From: Flavobacteriaceae bacterium
Lineage (GTDB): Bacteria > Bacteroidota > Bacteroidia > Flavobacteriales > Flavobacteriaceae
Direction: 5' to 3'
DNA length: 33,642 bases
Assembly (NCBI GenBank): GCA_002723075.1
Contig: PBNJ01000012.1
Location: 11,418 to 45,059, forward strand
Shown here: in pieces, positions 8,146 through 16,205 of the stretch
Layout of the letters: the number at the start of each line of letters is the position of its first letter
How positions within the stretch are numbered: position 1 is the first letter of the stretch
Program-made: the position numbers and the translations under genes
The notes under the pieces: model-generated
What the model saw: the letters and a program-made list of their open reading frames with translations, nothing else
The model's database searches: none
What the model was told of the DNA's origin: nothing

Positions 8146-8180
8146 AAAACTGCCCTTTTTAAGGGCAGTTTTTTATTTTT
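8146..8180 (+). terminator. Intrinsic terminator of the bamA-ompH operon
   Basis: A perfect 12-base-pair inverted repeat, AAAACTGCCCTT (8146-8157) and AAGGGCAGTTTT (8161-8172), encloses a TTT loop. It runs into a T-rich stretch (TTTTTTATTTTT, ending 8180). It fits a rho-independent terminator for rightward transcription from the ompH genes. The murI ATG begins only six bases after the T-tract. Confidence 0.9.
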
Positions 8181-8185
8181 ACACT

Positions 8186-8965
8186 ATGGGGAATCGTCCA
8201 ATAGGCGTATTTGATTCGGGCGTGGGTGGCTTGTCGCTACTACGTGAACTTCGGTCCTTACTTCCAAACGAAGATTTTATCTATGTTTCTGATAACGCAT
8301 ACGCCCCATACGGCGCCTTGTCTCCCGTGGATATCCGAAAAAGAAGTCAGGCGTTGACCCAATGGCTCTGTGAACAATCCTGTAAACTCATCGTAGTGGC
8401 GTGTAATACCGCAACAACAAATGCCATCGAATCCTTGCGAAAAACCTACCCGGTTCCTTTTGTTGGAATCGAACCAGCAATCAAGCCAGCTGCCCTACAA
8501 ACTAAAACTGGAGTTGTTGGTGTACTTGCGACCAAAGGAACCTTGAGCAGCGGACTGTTTCACGAAACCTCCTCAGCTTATGGCGAGGGAGTTCGTATCC
8601 TCGAAAAGGAGGGAAAGCATTTGGTCCAGATGATCGAAAGTGGAATGCTACAGAGCGAAGAAATTGAGCAACTCTTACAAACATATATTCAACCTATGAT
8701 CGAGCAAAGAGTAGACCACTTGGTTTTGGGGTGTACACACTACCCCTTTTTAATGCCAATATTAACTCGAATCTTACCGCAACATATCAAAATCGTTGAC
8801 TGCAATGGTGCTGTTGCCAAACAAGTTGAGCGCGTCTTGAATAAAAAAGAATTAGGTTGTGAGTCTCAAAATCTGGGGAGTACCACTTACTTCTGCACGG
8901 GGGATTCGCAAAGCATGCGTCAATTTGTTTCTCCTGAAAATGTCATTGAACTTTCTATTCCTTAA
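8186..8965 (+). CDS. murI: Glutamate racemase
   Basis: MurI interconverts L- and D-glutamate to supply D-Glu for the peptidoglycan stem peptide; it is cytosolic and cofactor-independent. The 259-residue sequence has the N-terminal GVFDSGVGGLSLLREL. The first catalytic cysteine is Cys73 in VACNTATTNA, and the second is Cys183 in LGCTHYPFLMP. The IYVSDNAYAPYG substrate loop is also present. Length is normal. The ATG at 8186 lies just after the terminator of the preceding operon. There is almost no room for its own promoter, unless the promoter overlaps the hairpin or read-through supplies the mRNA. Its 3' end overlaps the convergent carbonic-anhydrase-like gene by 11 bases. Confidence 0.96.
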   Translation: MGNRPIGVFDSGVGGLSLLRELRSLLPNEDFIYVSDNAYAPYGALSPVDIRKRSQALTQWLCEQSCKLIVVACNTATTNAIESLRKTYPVPFVGIEPAIKPAALQTKTGVVGVLATKGTLSSGLFHETSSAYGEGVRILEKEGKHLVQMIESGMLQSEEIEQLLQTYIQPMIEQRVDHLVLGCTHYPFLMPILTRILPQHIKIVDCNGAVAKQVERVLNKKELGCESQNLGSTTYFCTGDSQSMRQFVSPENVIELSIP

Positions 8966-9467
8966 ACCAACCCGCATACATGGTATAGTTGTCGGCTATT
9001 CTTTCGATTTCCCCTTTGAAAAGTTCAGGTGAAATATCCTTAATCTTTTTTGCAGGAACCCCCCCATAGATCGTACCCGCTGGCACGTGTGTTCCCTGTG
9101 TTAGAACTGCTCCAGCAGCAATAATGCTATTGGATTCGACCACACAGTCGTCCATTACAATTGAACCCATTCCAATCAAAACATTGTGGTGAATCGTACA
9201 ACCATGTACTATGGCATTATGCCCAATCGAAACACGATTTCCAATTGTTGTTGGAGAACGCTCATAGGTAGCATGAATCACTGCACCGTCTTGGATATTG
9301 ACTTGGTCTCCAATTCGAATACTGTGGACATCCCCTCGAATGACTGCGTGATACCAGACCGAGCAGTCCCGGCCCATAACGACGTCGCCAATTACAACAG
9401 AAGTCTCAGAAAAAAAACAATTCGCCCCATGAATTGGCGTTTTTCCACGCACGGTTTTTAGAATCAT
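8955..9467 (-). CDS. Gamma-carbonic anhydrase family protein (left-handed beta-helix)
   Basis: This 170-residue protein belongs to the hexapeptide-repeat group that includes gamma-carbonic anhydrases and YrdA/PaaY-like proteins. These fold as trimeric left-handed parallel beta-helices. The motifs RGDVHSIRIGDQVNIQDG and IGHNAIVHGCTIHHNVLIGMGS are typical. All three zinc-ligand histidines are in place: His65 (VIHATY), His83 (IGHN) and His88 (VHGC). A metal site is therefore likely. Whether it hydrates carbon dioxide cannot be told from sequence, since many relatives are inactive or act on thioesters. It is transcribed leftwards from an ATG at 9467, divergent from the NifU-domain gene across a 65-base gap, and overlaps the end of murI. 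Confidence 0.88.
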   Translation of the reverse strand: MILKTVRGKTPIHGANCFFSETSVVIGDVVMGRDCSVWYHAVIRGDVHSIRIGDQVNIQDGAVIHATYERSPTTIGNRVSIGHNAIVHGCTIHHNVLIGMGSIVMDDCVVESNSIIAAGAVLTQGTHVPAGTIYGGVPAKKIKDISPELFKGEIERIADNYTMYAGWFKE

Positions 9468-9510
9468 GTTTAAATGTACAAAATCAAAGGGTTTGATGAT
9501 GTGGTTTGTG

Positions 9511-9518
9511 TATTTTTG
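9511..9518 (+). promoter_or_regulatory. Candidate -7 promoter box of the NifU-domain gene
   Basis: TATTTTTG matches the TAnnTTTG element exactly and lies 14 bases before the ATG at 9533. An upstream TTTG at 9492-9495 is spaced only 15 bases away, shorter than the usual 17-23, so the match is partial. The site is in the divergent intergenic gap, where a promoter is expected. Confidence 0.42.
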
Positions 9519-9532
9519 TAAAAAAAATCGCT

Positions 9533-10399
9533 ATGTTTCAATTTTCCATTGCAACAACTGACCACCCAACTCGAATTCGTTTTGTAAGTAACCAACCCTT
9601 GGGCGATGATCAAATTGACTTTACCAATGTTGACGATGCTGGAGCTTTCCCATTGATTCAACAATTGTTTTACCTCCCTTTTGTCAAGCATGTTCGTTTA
9701 ACTGAAAATTGGATCGAAGTAGAACGTTTTGATATCCTAGAATGGGCTGATGTCCAAGACGAAGTTGCATTACAACTCGCCGATTACCTCAATCAGGGTG
9801 GACAGATCAAAAAACAAGCCGATCAAAAAGAGGCCATTTCGGTTTATGCGGAAAGCACACCTAACCCTGCTGTGATGAAATTTGTTTGTAGCAAGCGTAT
9901 CGTGGGTGAAGTCTACGAAGCTAAAAATATTGATGAAGCAAAAAACTCCCCTCTGGCGACTGAATTGTTTCATAAGCCATATGTCAAAGAGGTGTTTATG
10001 GACGAGAATTTTATCTCGATTACCAAATTTGAAATCGCCGAGTGGGAAGAAATTGTGCAAGACTTACGTCAATACCTTCGCGATTATATCGCAGACAACA
10101 AGGTCGTGGTCACTGGAAACGCATCTCTGAAAGAAAGTGTACCACAGATCGTACAAGAGGGTACCGCCTTAGAAATTATCCAGATTATCGATCAACATAT
10201 CAAACCCGCAGTTGCTTCTGACGGTGGAAACATCGTGTTTGATTCATACGATGAAAAGCTCAAATCCGTTCAAGTCATTCTACAAGGTGCTTGTAGTGGC
10301 TGTCCTTCCTCTACTTTTACATTGAAAAACGGTATCGAGCAATTGTTGCGAGACATGTTGCCGGGGAAGGTTGAGACCGTAACAGCCATCAATGGTTAG
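9533..10399 (+). CDS. NifU family iron-sulfur scaffold protein with duplicated N-terminal domain
   Basis: The 288-residue protein holds two copies of the Nfu/NifU N-terminal domain. They lie at about 3-90, with FPLIQQLFYLPFVKHV, and at about 103-190, with AESTPNPAVMKF and LATELFHKPYVKEV. A C-terminal NifU domain (about 205-288) carries the cluster-binding pair in GACSGCPSSTFTLKNGIE. NifU-type C-terminal domains carry a [4Fe-4S] cluster between subunits and pass it to apo-proteins. This tandem layout is the usual form in Flavobacteriaceae. The frame opens earlier at 9506, but the ATG at 9533 fits the domain start and the promoter-like box. The gene is monocistronic, divergent from the carbonic-anhydrase-like gene, and its stop overlaps that of tsaB. 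Confidence 0.92.
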   Translation: MFQFSIATTDHPTRIRFVSNQPLGDDQIDFTNVDDAGAFPLIQQLFYLPFVKHVRLTENWIEVERFDILEWADVQDEVALQLADYLNQGGQIKKQADQKEAISVYAESTPNPAVMKFVCSKRIVGEVYEAKNIDEAKNSPLATELFHKPYVKEVFMDENFISITKFEIAEWEEIVQDLRQYLRDYIADNKVVVTGNASLKESVPQIVQEGTALEIIQIIDQHIKPAVASDGGNIVFDSYDEKLKSVQVILQGACSGCPSSTFTLKNGIEQLLRDMLPGKVETVTAING

Positions 10400-11097
10400 G
10401 TCGACTGACCTAGGGCGTTCTTTTTTTGTGGGCTTGTTTGGAATGCTTTGAGATAGTCTACATCAAAATAGGTGACATCTTCAAAAACCTGTTGTTCAAA
10501 TGCAGCTTGTGCCTGTTTTACCATGTGTTTTGCACTTGGATATGATGGGTCTTTTGGGAAAATAAATTGTGTGTTATTATTGACAATCTCTTCGCATTTT
10601 TCAAGACCAGTTCCCACAAAATAAACCGGTCCTTTTTCTGCCCATTCGTTAAAGCTATTGGATATAATTACGTGTGGGATAGCAGCTTGTACGCACTGAT
10701 AGTCATAACTATAAATTGCACAATACAGCTCATCTCTCCGAGCATCAAGAGTCGCAATGATATGACCATCGCTTGCTGTGATTTCACGCGCAACAATATC
10801 CAGAGTTGGTATCGCGATTAGGGGAATATCATTGGCGTAGCATAGACCTTTGGCTGCAGCAGCTCCGATACGAAGTCCTGTATAAGACCCTGGACCTGAG
10901 CTCAGGGCAATGGCGGCCAAGTCGGAAGGTTTTAAATTGTGTTTTGACAATACCTTGTCGACGTAGATATGCAAGAGTTGGGCATGCTGGTAATTCTCAT
11001 GATTGGATTGTGCCAATGTGGATAACTCGCCGTCTGCACAAAGTGCAACCGAACACTGGGTAGTCGTAGTTTCTATACAAAGTAAATGCGATGGCAT
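10396..11097 (-). CDS. tsaB: tRNA threonylcarbamoyladenosine biosynthesis protein TsaB
   Basis: TsaB is the ASKHA-fold partner of TsaD in the complex that makes the t6A modification at position 37 of ANN-decoding tRNAs. From the ATG at 11097 the protein has 233 residues and starts HLLCIETTTTQCSVAL, the usual opening beta-hairpin. The glycine-rich SSGPGSYTGLRIG at about residue 67 is diagnostic, and IATLDARRDELYCAIY follows. A TTG five codons upstream keeps the frame open, but the ATG gives the standard N-terminus. A TAnnTTTG box ends only three bases before this ATG, so the mRNA might be leaderless. It lies 30 bases after the TolC-like gene on the same strand and converges with the NifU-domain gene, with a four-base overlap of stops. 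Confidence 0.92.
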   Translation of the reverse strand: MPSHLLCIETTTTQCSVALCADGELSTLAQSNHENYQHAQLLHIYVDKVLSKHNLKPSDLAAIALSSGPGSYTGLRIGAAAAKGLCYANDIPLIAIPTLDIVAREITASDGHIIATLDARRDELYCAIYSYDYQCVQAAIPHVIISNSFNEWAEKGPVYFVGTGLEKCEEIVNNNTQFIFPKDPSYPSAKHMVKQAQAAFEQQVFEDVTYFDVDYLKAFQTSPQKKNALGQST

Positions 11098-11100
11098 GCC

Positions 11101-11108
11101 CAAAAATA
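11101..11108 (-). promoter_or_regulatory. Candidate -7 promoter box of tsaB
   Basis: The reverse strand reads TATTTTTG at 11108-11101, an exact TAnnTTTG match, three bases before the tsaB ATG. No TTG lies at the expected upstream spacing. If used, transcription would begin at or next to the start codon. It could equally be chance in AT-rich DNA, with tsaB read from the pump operon. Confidence 0.28.
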
Positions 11109-11127
11109 GCAAACAAAGTGCTATCGA

Positions 11128-12576
11128 TTATAAATTGGCAATCGGAATTCCAAAATACAACTCTAATATTTTGATTTTGAAAATGAAGTCATACTTGGCG
11201 CGCAACCACGCAGACTCCGCAGATTCAAATTGCAATTTGGCTTGACTAAATTCAAAAGCTGTAGATACGCCTGCCTCAAAACGGCTTTGTGCATAACTGT
11301 ATGCTTTGCTTCGCGCATCCAATGTTTTTTGTGCAGCCACATAAGCTTGTTGAGCTCCTTTGCTGTCGTTGAAGGCCTGATTGATGCTATTTTCCAAGTC
11401 CAAAACCTGTTGTTTATACTGAAATTCTGAGCGTTCGACATTGATTTTTGACCGTTCAATATTATTTTTCAATGAGAACCCATTCAGAATGGGAATGTTA
11501 AGGCTCAAGCCAAAATTATGACCATCATTGAGTTTCAATTGCTCTTCAATTGGAAGTGCCGAAACGACTTTTTGGTTATAAATCGGGCGAACAACAGACT
11601 CTCCTGTCGATTCGACAACACCAACCTCAACCAAATCAAATGTATTGGTTTGCTCCAAGCGATCGGCATACGAAATTCTCGAGCTATACGAATAAAAGCC
11701 AGAAAGACTAGGTTTACTAACCGACTTGGCTAGACGCAAATCGGTTTTAGCGATGTCGATATTTGTCAAAGCTAATTTGATGTCGTTACGATAATCAAGT
11801 GCCTTGGCGACCAAGTCCGTTGGTCGTTGAACCAAGATTTCCTGACCCTCAATTGTGAAGTCTTCTTCTGCTATTTCAAAATTTTCATAATCCTGAATCA
11901 GCAGTAACTGCGCCAATGACAACTTTGCCATTATGTATTGGTTTTGAGCGACAACCACTTGCTGTTCTTGTGAAGCCAAAACGGCTTGCATTTCAAAAAG
12001 ATCCCCCTCGGGCAAAACTCCTGCTTGTACTTGTTCTTGTGTGCGCCGAAGTTCGAATTTGGTCAGCTCGAGTTGTGCCTGTTCAATCCCAAGTGCTTCT
12101 CTGCTAAACACCGCTTGTAAATAACCGTTGGCTACAAATAAGGCTACATCCTCTTTCATGTCTTCAATTTGATATTTACTAGCCAGTATAGCTAGATTGG
12201 CACGAAGCAATTGAAGTACATTTTGACCGCCTCGGTAGAGATCGACACCAACACTTACAGAAGCATTGGTAAATTGTGTGGTCACGTCTTCCAATAGCCC
12301 AGTCGTGATGTTTTGATTCAAACCGATATTCCAAGAGTGATTTGCACCCATGTTCAGATTGGGTAAAAAGCCGCCGATCGCCTCGCTTTTTGCGGCTTGT
12401 GCATCGAGTGTGGATAAGGAAGCCTGACGGATTTGGATGTTGTTTTCAAGAGCGTGTATCACTGCGTTTTTGAGTGTCCACGGTTCCGTTTGTGCTTGAG
12501 TCGTCGCGCTCCCCAAAAACAAGAAAAATAATGGGAAGACGATTCTGAGCGATGTTGTGATTAGATTACTATTCAT
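11128..12576 (-). CDS. TolC family outer-membrane efflux channel
   Basis: This 482-residue protein has a signal peptide ending at TTQAQ. The two-fold repeated TolC pattern follows: WTLKNAVIHALENNIQIRQA near the start, GGFLPNLNMGANHSW as the first strand pair, and a second copy ending in SRFEAGVSTAFEFSQAKLQFESAE. Long Gln/Ala/Glu-rich helices between them form the periplasmic tunnel. TolC-type trimers are the outer-membrane exit duct of tripartite pumps. The gene is the last of a leftward five-gene unit. Its ATG overlaps the adaptor gene by eight bases, so it very probably serves this pump. The substrate cannot be inferred. Confidence 0.92.
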   Translation of the reverse strand: MNSNLITTSLRIVFPLFFLFLGSATTQAQTEPWTLKNAVIHALENNIQIRQASLSTLDAQAAKSEAIGGFLPNLNMGANHSWNIGLNQNITTGLLEDVTTQFTNASVSVGVDLYRGGQNVLQLLRANLAILASKYQIEDMKEDVALFVANGYLQAVFSREALGIEQAQLELTKFELRRTQEQVQAGVLPEGDLFEMQAVLASQEQQVVVAQNQYIMAKLSLAQLLLIQDYENFEIAEEDFTIEGQEILVQRPTDLVAKALDYRNDIKLALTNIDIAKTDLRLAKSVSKPSLSGFYSYSSRISYADRLEQTNTFDLVEVGVVESTGESVVRPIYNQKVVSALPIEEQLKLNDGHNFGLSLNIPILNGFSLKNNIERSKINVERSEFQYKQQVLDLENSINQAFNDSKGAQQAYVAAQKTLDARSKAYSYAQSRFEAGVSTAFEFSQAKLQFESAESAWLRAKYDFIFKIKILELYFGIPIANL

Positions 12577-13687
12577 TTTCGTCTAGTTTGTCTGGTTCCT
12601 CAGTTTTGTTCCAAACCTTAATCAGGTCACTTTCTTCGAGGCCTTCGACAATTTCGACATTGATTCCATCAGATATTCCAAGGGTCAGGTTCCGACGTTC
12701 AAAGGTCTGTTCTGCTGTTCGCACCTCCACATAGGGCTCTTGTGTCTTGCTGTCAAATTGAAGTAATGCCTCCCGAATGGCAGGGACACTATCCTTTTGT
12801 TGTAGTATCAAAGATGCATTGGCACTGTAGCCCGCTCTCACTGTAAAGTCAGCAGGTAAAAACACGTCTGCTTCGATTTTAAACTGTACCGTACCCTGTT
12901 CTTCACTTCCTTTTGGTGCAATAAACCGCAAACTTGCGTCGAACGCTTGGTCTGGAACTGCACCCAAACTCACCTCGAGATTGGTACCTACACGAATTTT
13001 GGCGACTTCGGACTCGTCCACCTGACCTTCAAAAATCATTTTTCCAAGGTCTGCAATGGATGCGATGGTTGTTCCCGCATTAAAACTGTTTGATTCGATG
13101 ACTTGGTCTCCTTCCTCTACAGGGACTTCAAGCACGGTTCCTGAGACAGTCGCTCGGATATTGGTATTGGCTGATCTGTCTCCACCCGTTGATCCTTCAC
13201 GAATAATTTGCAAATCGTTTTCTACATTAACCAACTCTTGTTTGGCTTGTTTATAGCTCAGTTCAGCTGCATTGAAATCACGCTCTGAAAGAATCCCCTT
13301 TTCATACAATTGCTGATTTCGAGCAAAATCTTTTTCCGAGTTGACCACGATAAGTTTGGCATTTTCAACTCGACCTTGCGCACTGTTAAGCGTTTGCTCG
13401 TTGGGAACAACTTTGACACGTGCCAGAAGATCACCCGTATTGACGAGATCCCCTTCCTCTACAGCAATCATTTGAATGATCCCGGGAATTTGTGGCTTGA
13501 TTTCAACCTCATCCTGCGGGATGATTTTACCAGTTACTAAAGTCGTTTCGCGGATACTTGTCCGAAACAAGGTCTCCGTTTCAAATACCGTTGATGGGGT
13601 TGCATTGGTTCTGATAAAATAAGCAGTGGCAAACAGGACTCCCCCGACTCCGATTGTGATAAGTAGATATTTCAAATATTTATTCAT
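12569..13687 (-). CDS. Periplasmic adaptor (membrane-fusion) subunit of ABC efflux pump
   Basis: The 372-residue protein begins with one membrane anchor (YLLITIGVGGVLFATAYFI). Next comes half of a biotinyl-lipoyl-like domain (VEIKPQIPGIIQMIAVEEGDLV), then an alpha-helical hairpin of about 80 residues. The second lipoyl half follows (IRATVSGTVLEVPVEEGDQV), and then beta-barrel and membrane-proximal domains. This is the MacA/HlyD adaptor architecture that bridges an inner-membrane transporter and TolC. A TolC-like gene follows with an eight-base overlap, and MacB-like permeases precede it. The C-terminal EEPDKLDENE is a short acidic tail. Confidence 0.92.
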   Translation of the reverse strand: MNKYLKYLLITIGVGGVLFATAYFIRTNATPSTVFETETLFRTSIRETTLVTGKIIPQDEVEIKPQIPGIIQMIAVEEGDLVNTGDLLARVKVVPNEQTLNSAQGRVENAKLIVVNSEKDFARNQQLYEKGILSERDFNAAELSYKQAKQELVNVENDLQIIREGSTGGDRSANTNIRATVSGTVLEVPVEEGDQVIESNSFNAGTTIASIADLGKMIFEGQVDESEVAKIRVGTNLEVSLGAVPDQAFDASLRFIAPKGSEEQGTVQFKIEADVFLPADFTVRAGYSANASLILQQKDSVPAIREALLQFDSKTQEPYVEVRTAEQTFERRNLTLGISDGINVEIVEGLEESDLIKVWNKTEEPDKLDENE

Positions 13688-13707
13688 TGTAATAGGTATT
13701 ATTGTTG

Positions 13708-14976
13708 TTATTCTTCTCGTAGTGCATCAATTGGTTTTATGCTCACTGCGCGTTGTGCAGGGATTAGACCGATGAGTGTGCCGAGTGTAATCATTAAAAT
13801 CAAAGCCGCAGCAATATAGGATAAAGGCACGGTCGGATTGGTGTATGGAAATGTTGAGCTATCAGCTGTGAGTGCGTTAATGATCGCCAGCACAAACGAC
13901 CCCAGAACAATGCCCATGACTCCTGCTGTTAAACTCAAAAACACAGACTCGAGTATGATTTGACTTCGCACCTCCTTAGGGGTTGCTCCTAGAGCTCTGC
14001 GAATGCCGAGCTCTTTAGTTCGTTCACGAACAGAAATTAATAGGATATTGCCAATCCCTATAATTCCAGCAAGTATGGTTGCAACGCCAACAATCATAGA
14101 CAATAGGTTCATCCCTTTTGAAAAGCCAATGACTCGATTAAAAATTTCGCCCAAATTAAAAGAACCAAAAGCACGTTCATCATCAGGGTGTACATTGTAT
14201 TTTGAGCGCATCGCTGTCTTGACATCTTCTTCCACTGCAAGAATATCCGCATCGTCGAAAGCAGCAAGCGCGAACCAACTCACTTCATCCCCAGTATTAT
14301 ACAACTTTCGGAAAGTGGTAAACGGAATAAATATATCCGAATCACTCTCAAAACCACCTCCCGGTACGTATTTATGTACCCCTATGACTTGAAAAAACAC
14401 CCCGCTTATTCGAATATAACCACCTATGGGATTTTCATCATCTTCAAACAATTCGGATTGTGTACGTTCACCAATTACACAAACTTTTCGTTCTTGGTCG
14501 ATATCAGCTTGATTGATAAAGCGACCCCCGTCATAAATGAATTTTGTAGCGATCTTTGTGAATATCGGGTAATCCCCATAAATCGAATAATCCCCGCTTT
14601 TGCTGTTGCGAACGACACGAGGTGCAGCACTTCCAAAAATTCCTCTTGCATTTCGCGGTGCGATATACTGAAGTTCCGGGATTCGGTTATACATATACTG
14701 TGCATCTTCCATTTTGAGTTGTAGGTTTCGTCCTGTTTTAACCCCGCCATATGGCATGCTTGTGCTCTGCGCCCATAAAAACATACTGTTGATGGCTACG
14801 TTTTGAAACTGCCGGTCAAAACCATTATCAAGGCCTTTGGCAGCGCCAGAAAGGGTGATATAGATAAAGATGCCCCACAACACACCGACAATGGTCACAA
14901 TCGTTCGGAGGCGATTTTTTTGGATCGATCCAAAAATCTCCTGCCATGTATCTCGATCAAATAGAATTTTAAACAT
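13708..14976 (-). CDS. MacB-like ABC transporter permease (second permease)
   Basis: This 422-residue permease has the MacB/FtsX layout. An N-terminal transmembrane helix (TIVTIVGVLWGIFIYITL, about 26-43) is followed by a large periplasmic MacB core domain (about 55-275), then three C-terminal membrane helices. The coupling segment ISVRERTKELGIRRALGATPKEV, which contacts the ATPase, precedes the last pair. It ends SIKPIDALREE, the usual FtsX-family C-terminus. It lacks its own nucleotide-binding domain, unlike Escherichia coli MacB, and depends on the separate ATPase gene. Its start overlaps the previous permease by one base. It is paralogous to that permease, so the pump may be a heterodimer. 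Confidence 0.92.
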   Translation of the reverse strand: MFKILFDRDTWQEIFGSIQKNRLRTIVTIVGVLWGIFIYITLSGAAKGLDNGFDRQFQNVAINSMFLWAQSTSMPYGGVKTGRNLQLKMEDAQYMYNRIPELQYIAPRNARGIFGSAAPRVVRNSKSGDYSIYGDYPIFTKIATKFIYDGGRFINQADIDQERKVCVIGERTQSELFEDDENPIGGYIRISGVFFQVIGVHKYVPGGGFESDSDIFIPFTTFRKLYNTGDEVSWFALAAFDDADILAVEEDVKTAMRSKYNVHPDDERAFGSFNLGEIFNRVIGFSKGMNLLSMIVGVATILAGIIGIGNILLISVRERTKELGIRRALGATPKEVRSQIILESVFLSLTAGVMGIVLGSFVLAIINALTADSSTFPYTNPTVPLSYIAAALILMITLGTLIGLIPAQRAVSIKPIDALREE

Positions 14977-16205
14977 TATTCGTCTCTTAGGGCTACAATC
15001 GGTTTAATACGTGCTGCGCGTTTGGCTGGAACATAGCCTGCAATGGCTCCAAAACCAATAAGCAAAAAAGTGGCAAAAATGGCTGTCCCGATATGTATTT
15101 GTGGGTTGTATATGAAAAAATCTTCCAGTTTGTCACCAATCAATGCCAGTGTACCAACCCCAGCAAACAAACCCACATAACCAGCTACTGAGGTGATAAA
15201 AATAGACTCGTGTAAAATCATTCCGATAATCGACTTAGGTGTTGCGCCTATAGCTTTGCGTATCCCCAATTCTTTGGTTCGTTCTCGAACAACATAGACC
15301 ATGATATTGCTGATGCCAATAATGCCTGCAATTAACGTTCCCATCCCAACAAAAGTTACAATATACTGCAACACACTAGCAAAATCCTGGTTCTGCTTAA
15401 GGTCGCTCGCTACATTTCGAACATAAATCCCAGCTGGGTCATCCGGATCGATATGGTGTTTTCGTTTTAAAAACCTTTTGACATTCGCTTCCAGTTGTAA
15501 TGCTCCTTGATATCCAATTTCAGGACGAAACGTCAATACAATCTGATCGACTCGATCCGTTCCGCCTAACAATCTCTGTTGGGTCGTGTATGGAATATAG
15601 ACCATCCTTTCTTCGTTATCTCCACCTTCATCATAAAACAGACCAACAACTTTGAAGGCAATGTCATTGATAATGACAAACTTCCCGAGTGGGTCTTCGG
15701 ATTTAAATAGATCTTTTGCCACAAGGCGGCCAATCACTGCGTGCTTACTAAACTGCTCAACATCGATTTCATTGATATAACGACCGGCATAGACCAAGGA
15801 TTTTTCAATGGCTTGATGTACGGGACCAACAGCACGTACCGTGTAAGAGTTGCTCTCTATAAGATAACTGACTTGCGAACCTCTAGAGATTCGCGGTGTA
15901 ATCCCTTCAAGAAAAAAACTGAAATCTGTCTCTAAGTCTTTCAGATCATCGTTTTTAAATTCGATATTGCGCCGTGATTTAAACCCTTTGTAAGGTTTGG
16001 TGGTTTGGGCAGGGTAGATCCAAAGGGTATTGGTCGCATCGTCAAGAAAAAATTCTTGAAATGCGTTTTTCAGTCCATTCCCAAAGCCATAAAGTGTAAC
16101 AAAAATGAAGATCCCCAATGCAATCGTAAATCCAGAAAGAGCTGCTCTTAATTTGTTTTTACGGAGGGTTTCGAAAATCTCTAGCCAGCGATCTCTATTC
16201 CACAT
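14976..16205 (-). CDS. MacB-like ABC transporter permease (first permease)
   Basis: From the ATG at 16205 the protein has 409 residues. The order is an N-terminal membrane helix (ALSGFTIALGIFIFVTLYGF), a periplasmic MacB-type domain, and three C-terminal helices. The coupling motif VVRERTKELGIRKAIGATPKSI and the terminal RIKPIVALRDE are present. The frame is open to 16247, but that extension is a basic stretch (RKSNRKKRK) that overlaps the ATPase gene. The start at 16205 matches the sister permease (MWNRDRWLEIF against the DRDTWQEIF near its start). It overlaps the end of the ATPase gene by 11 bases. It is clearly homologous to the downstream permease over the whole length but diverged, which suggests two distinct half-transporters. 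Confidence 0.92.
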   Translation of the reverse strand: MWNRDRWLEIFETLRKNKLRAALSGFTIALGIFIFVTLYGFGNGLKNAFQEFFLDDATNTLWIYPAQTTKPYKGFKSRRNIEFKNDDLKDLETDFSFFLEGITPRISRGSQVSYLIESNSYTVRAVGPVHQAIEKSLVYAGRYINEIDVEQFSKHAVIGRLVAKDLFKSEDPLGKFVIINDIAFKVVGLFYDEGGDNEERMVYIPYTTQQRLLGGTDRVDQIVLTFRPEIGYQGALQLEANVKRFLKRKHHIDPDDPAGIYVRNVASDLKQNQDFASVLQYIVTFVGMGTLIAGIIGISNIMVYVVRERTKELGIRKAIGATPKSIIGMILHESIFITSVAGYVGLFAGVGTLALIGDKLEDFFIYNPQIHIGTAIFATFLLIGFGAIAGYVPAKRAARIKPIVALRDE

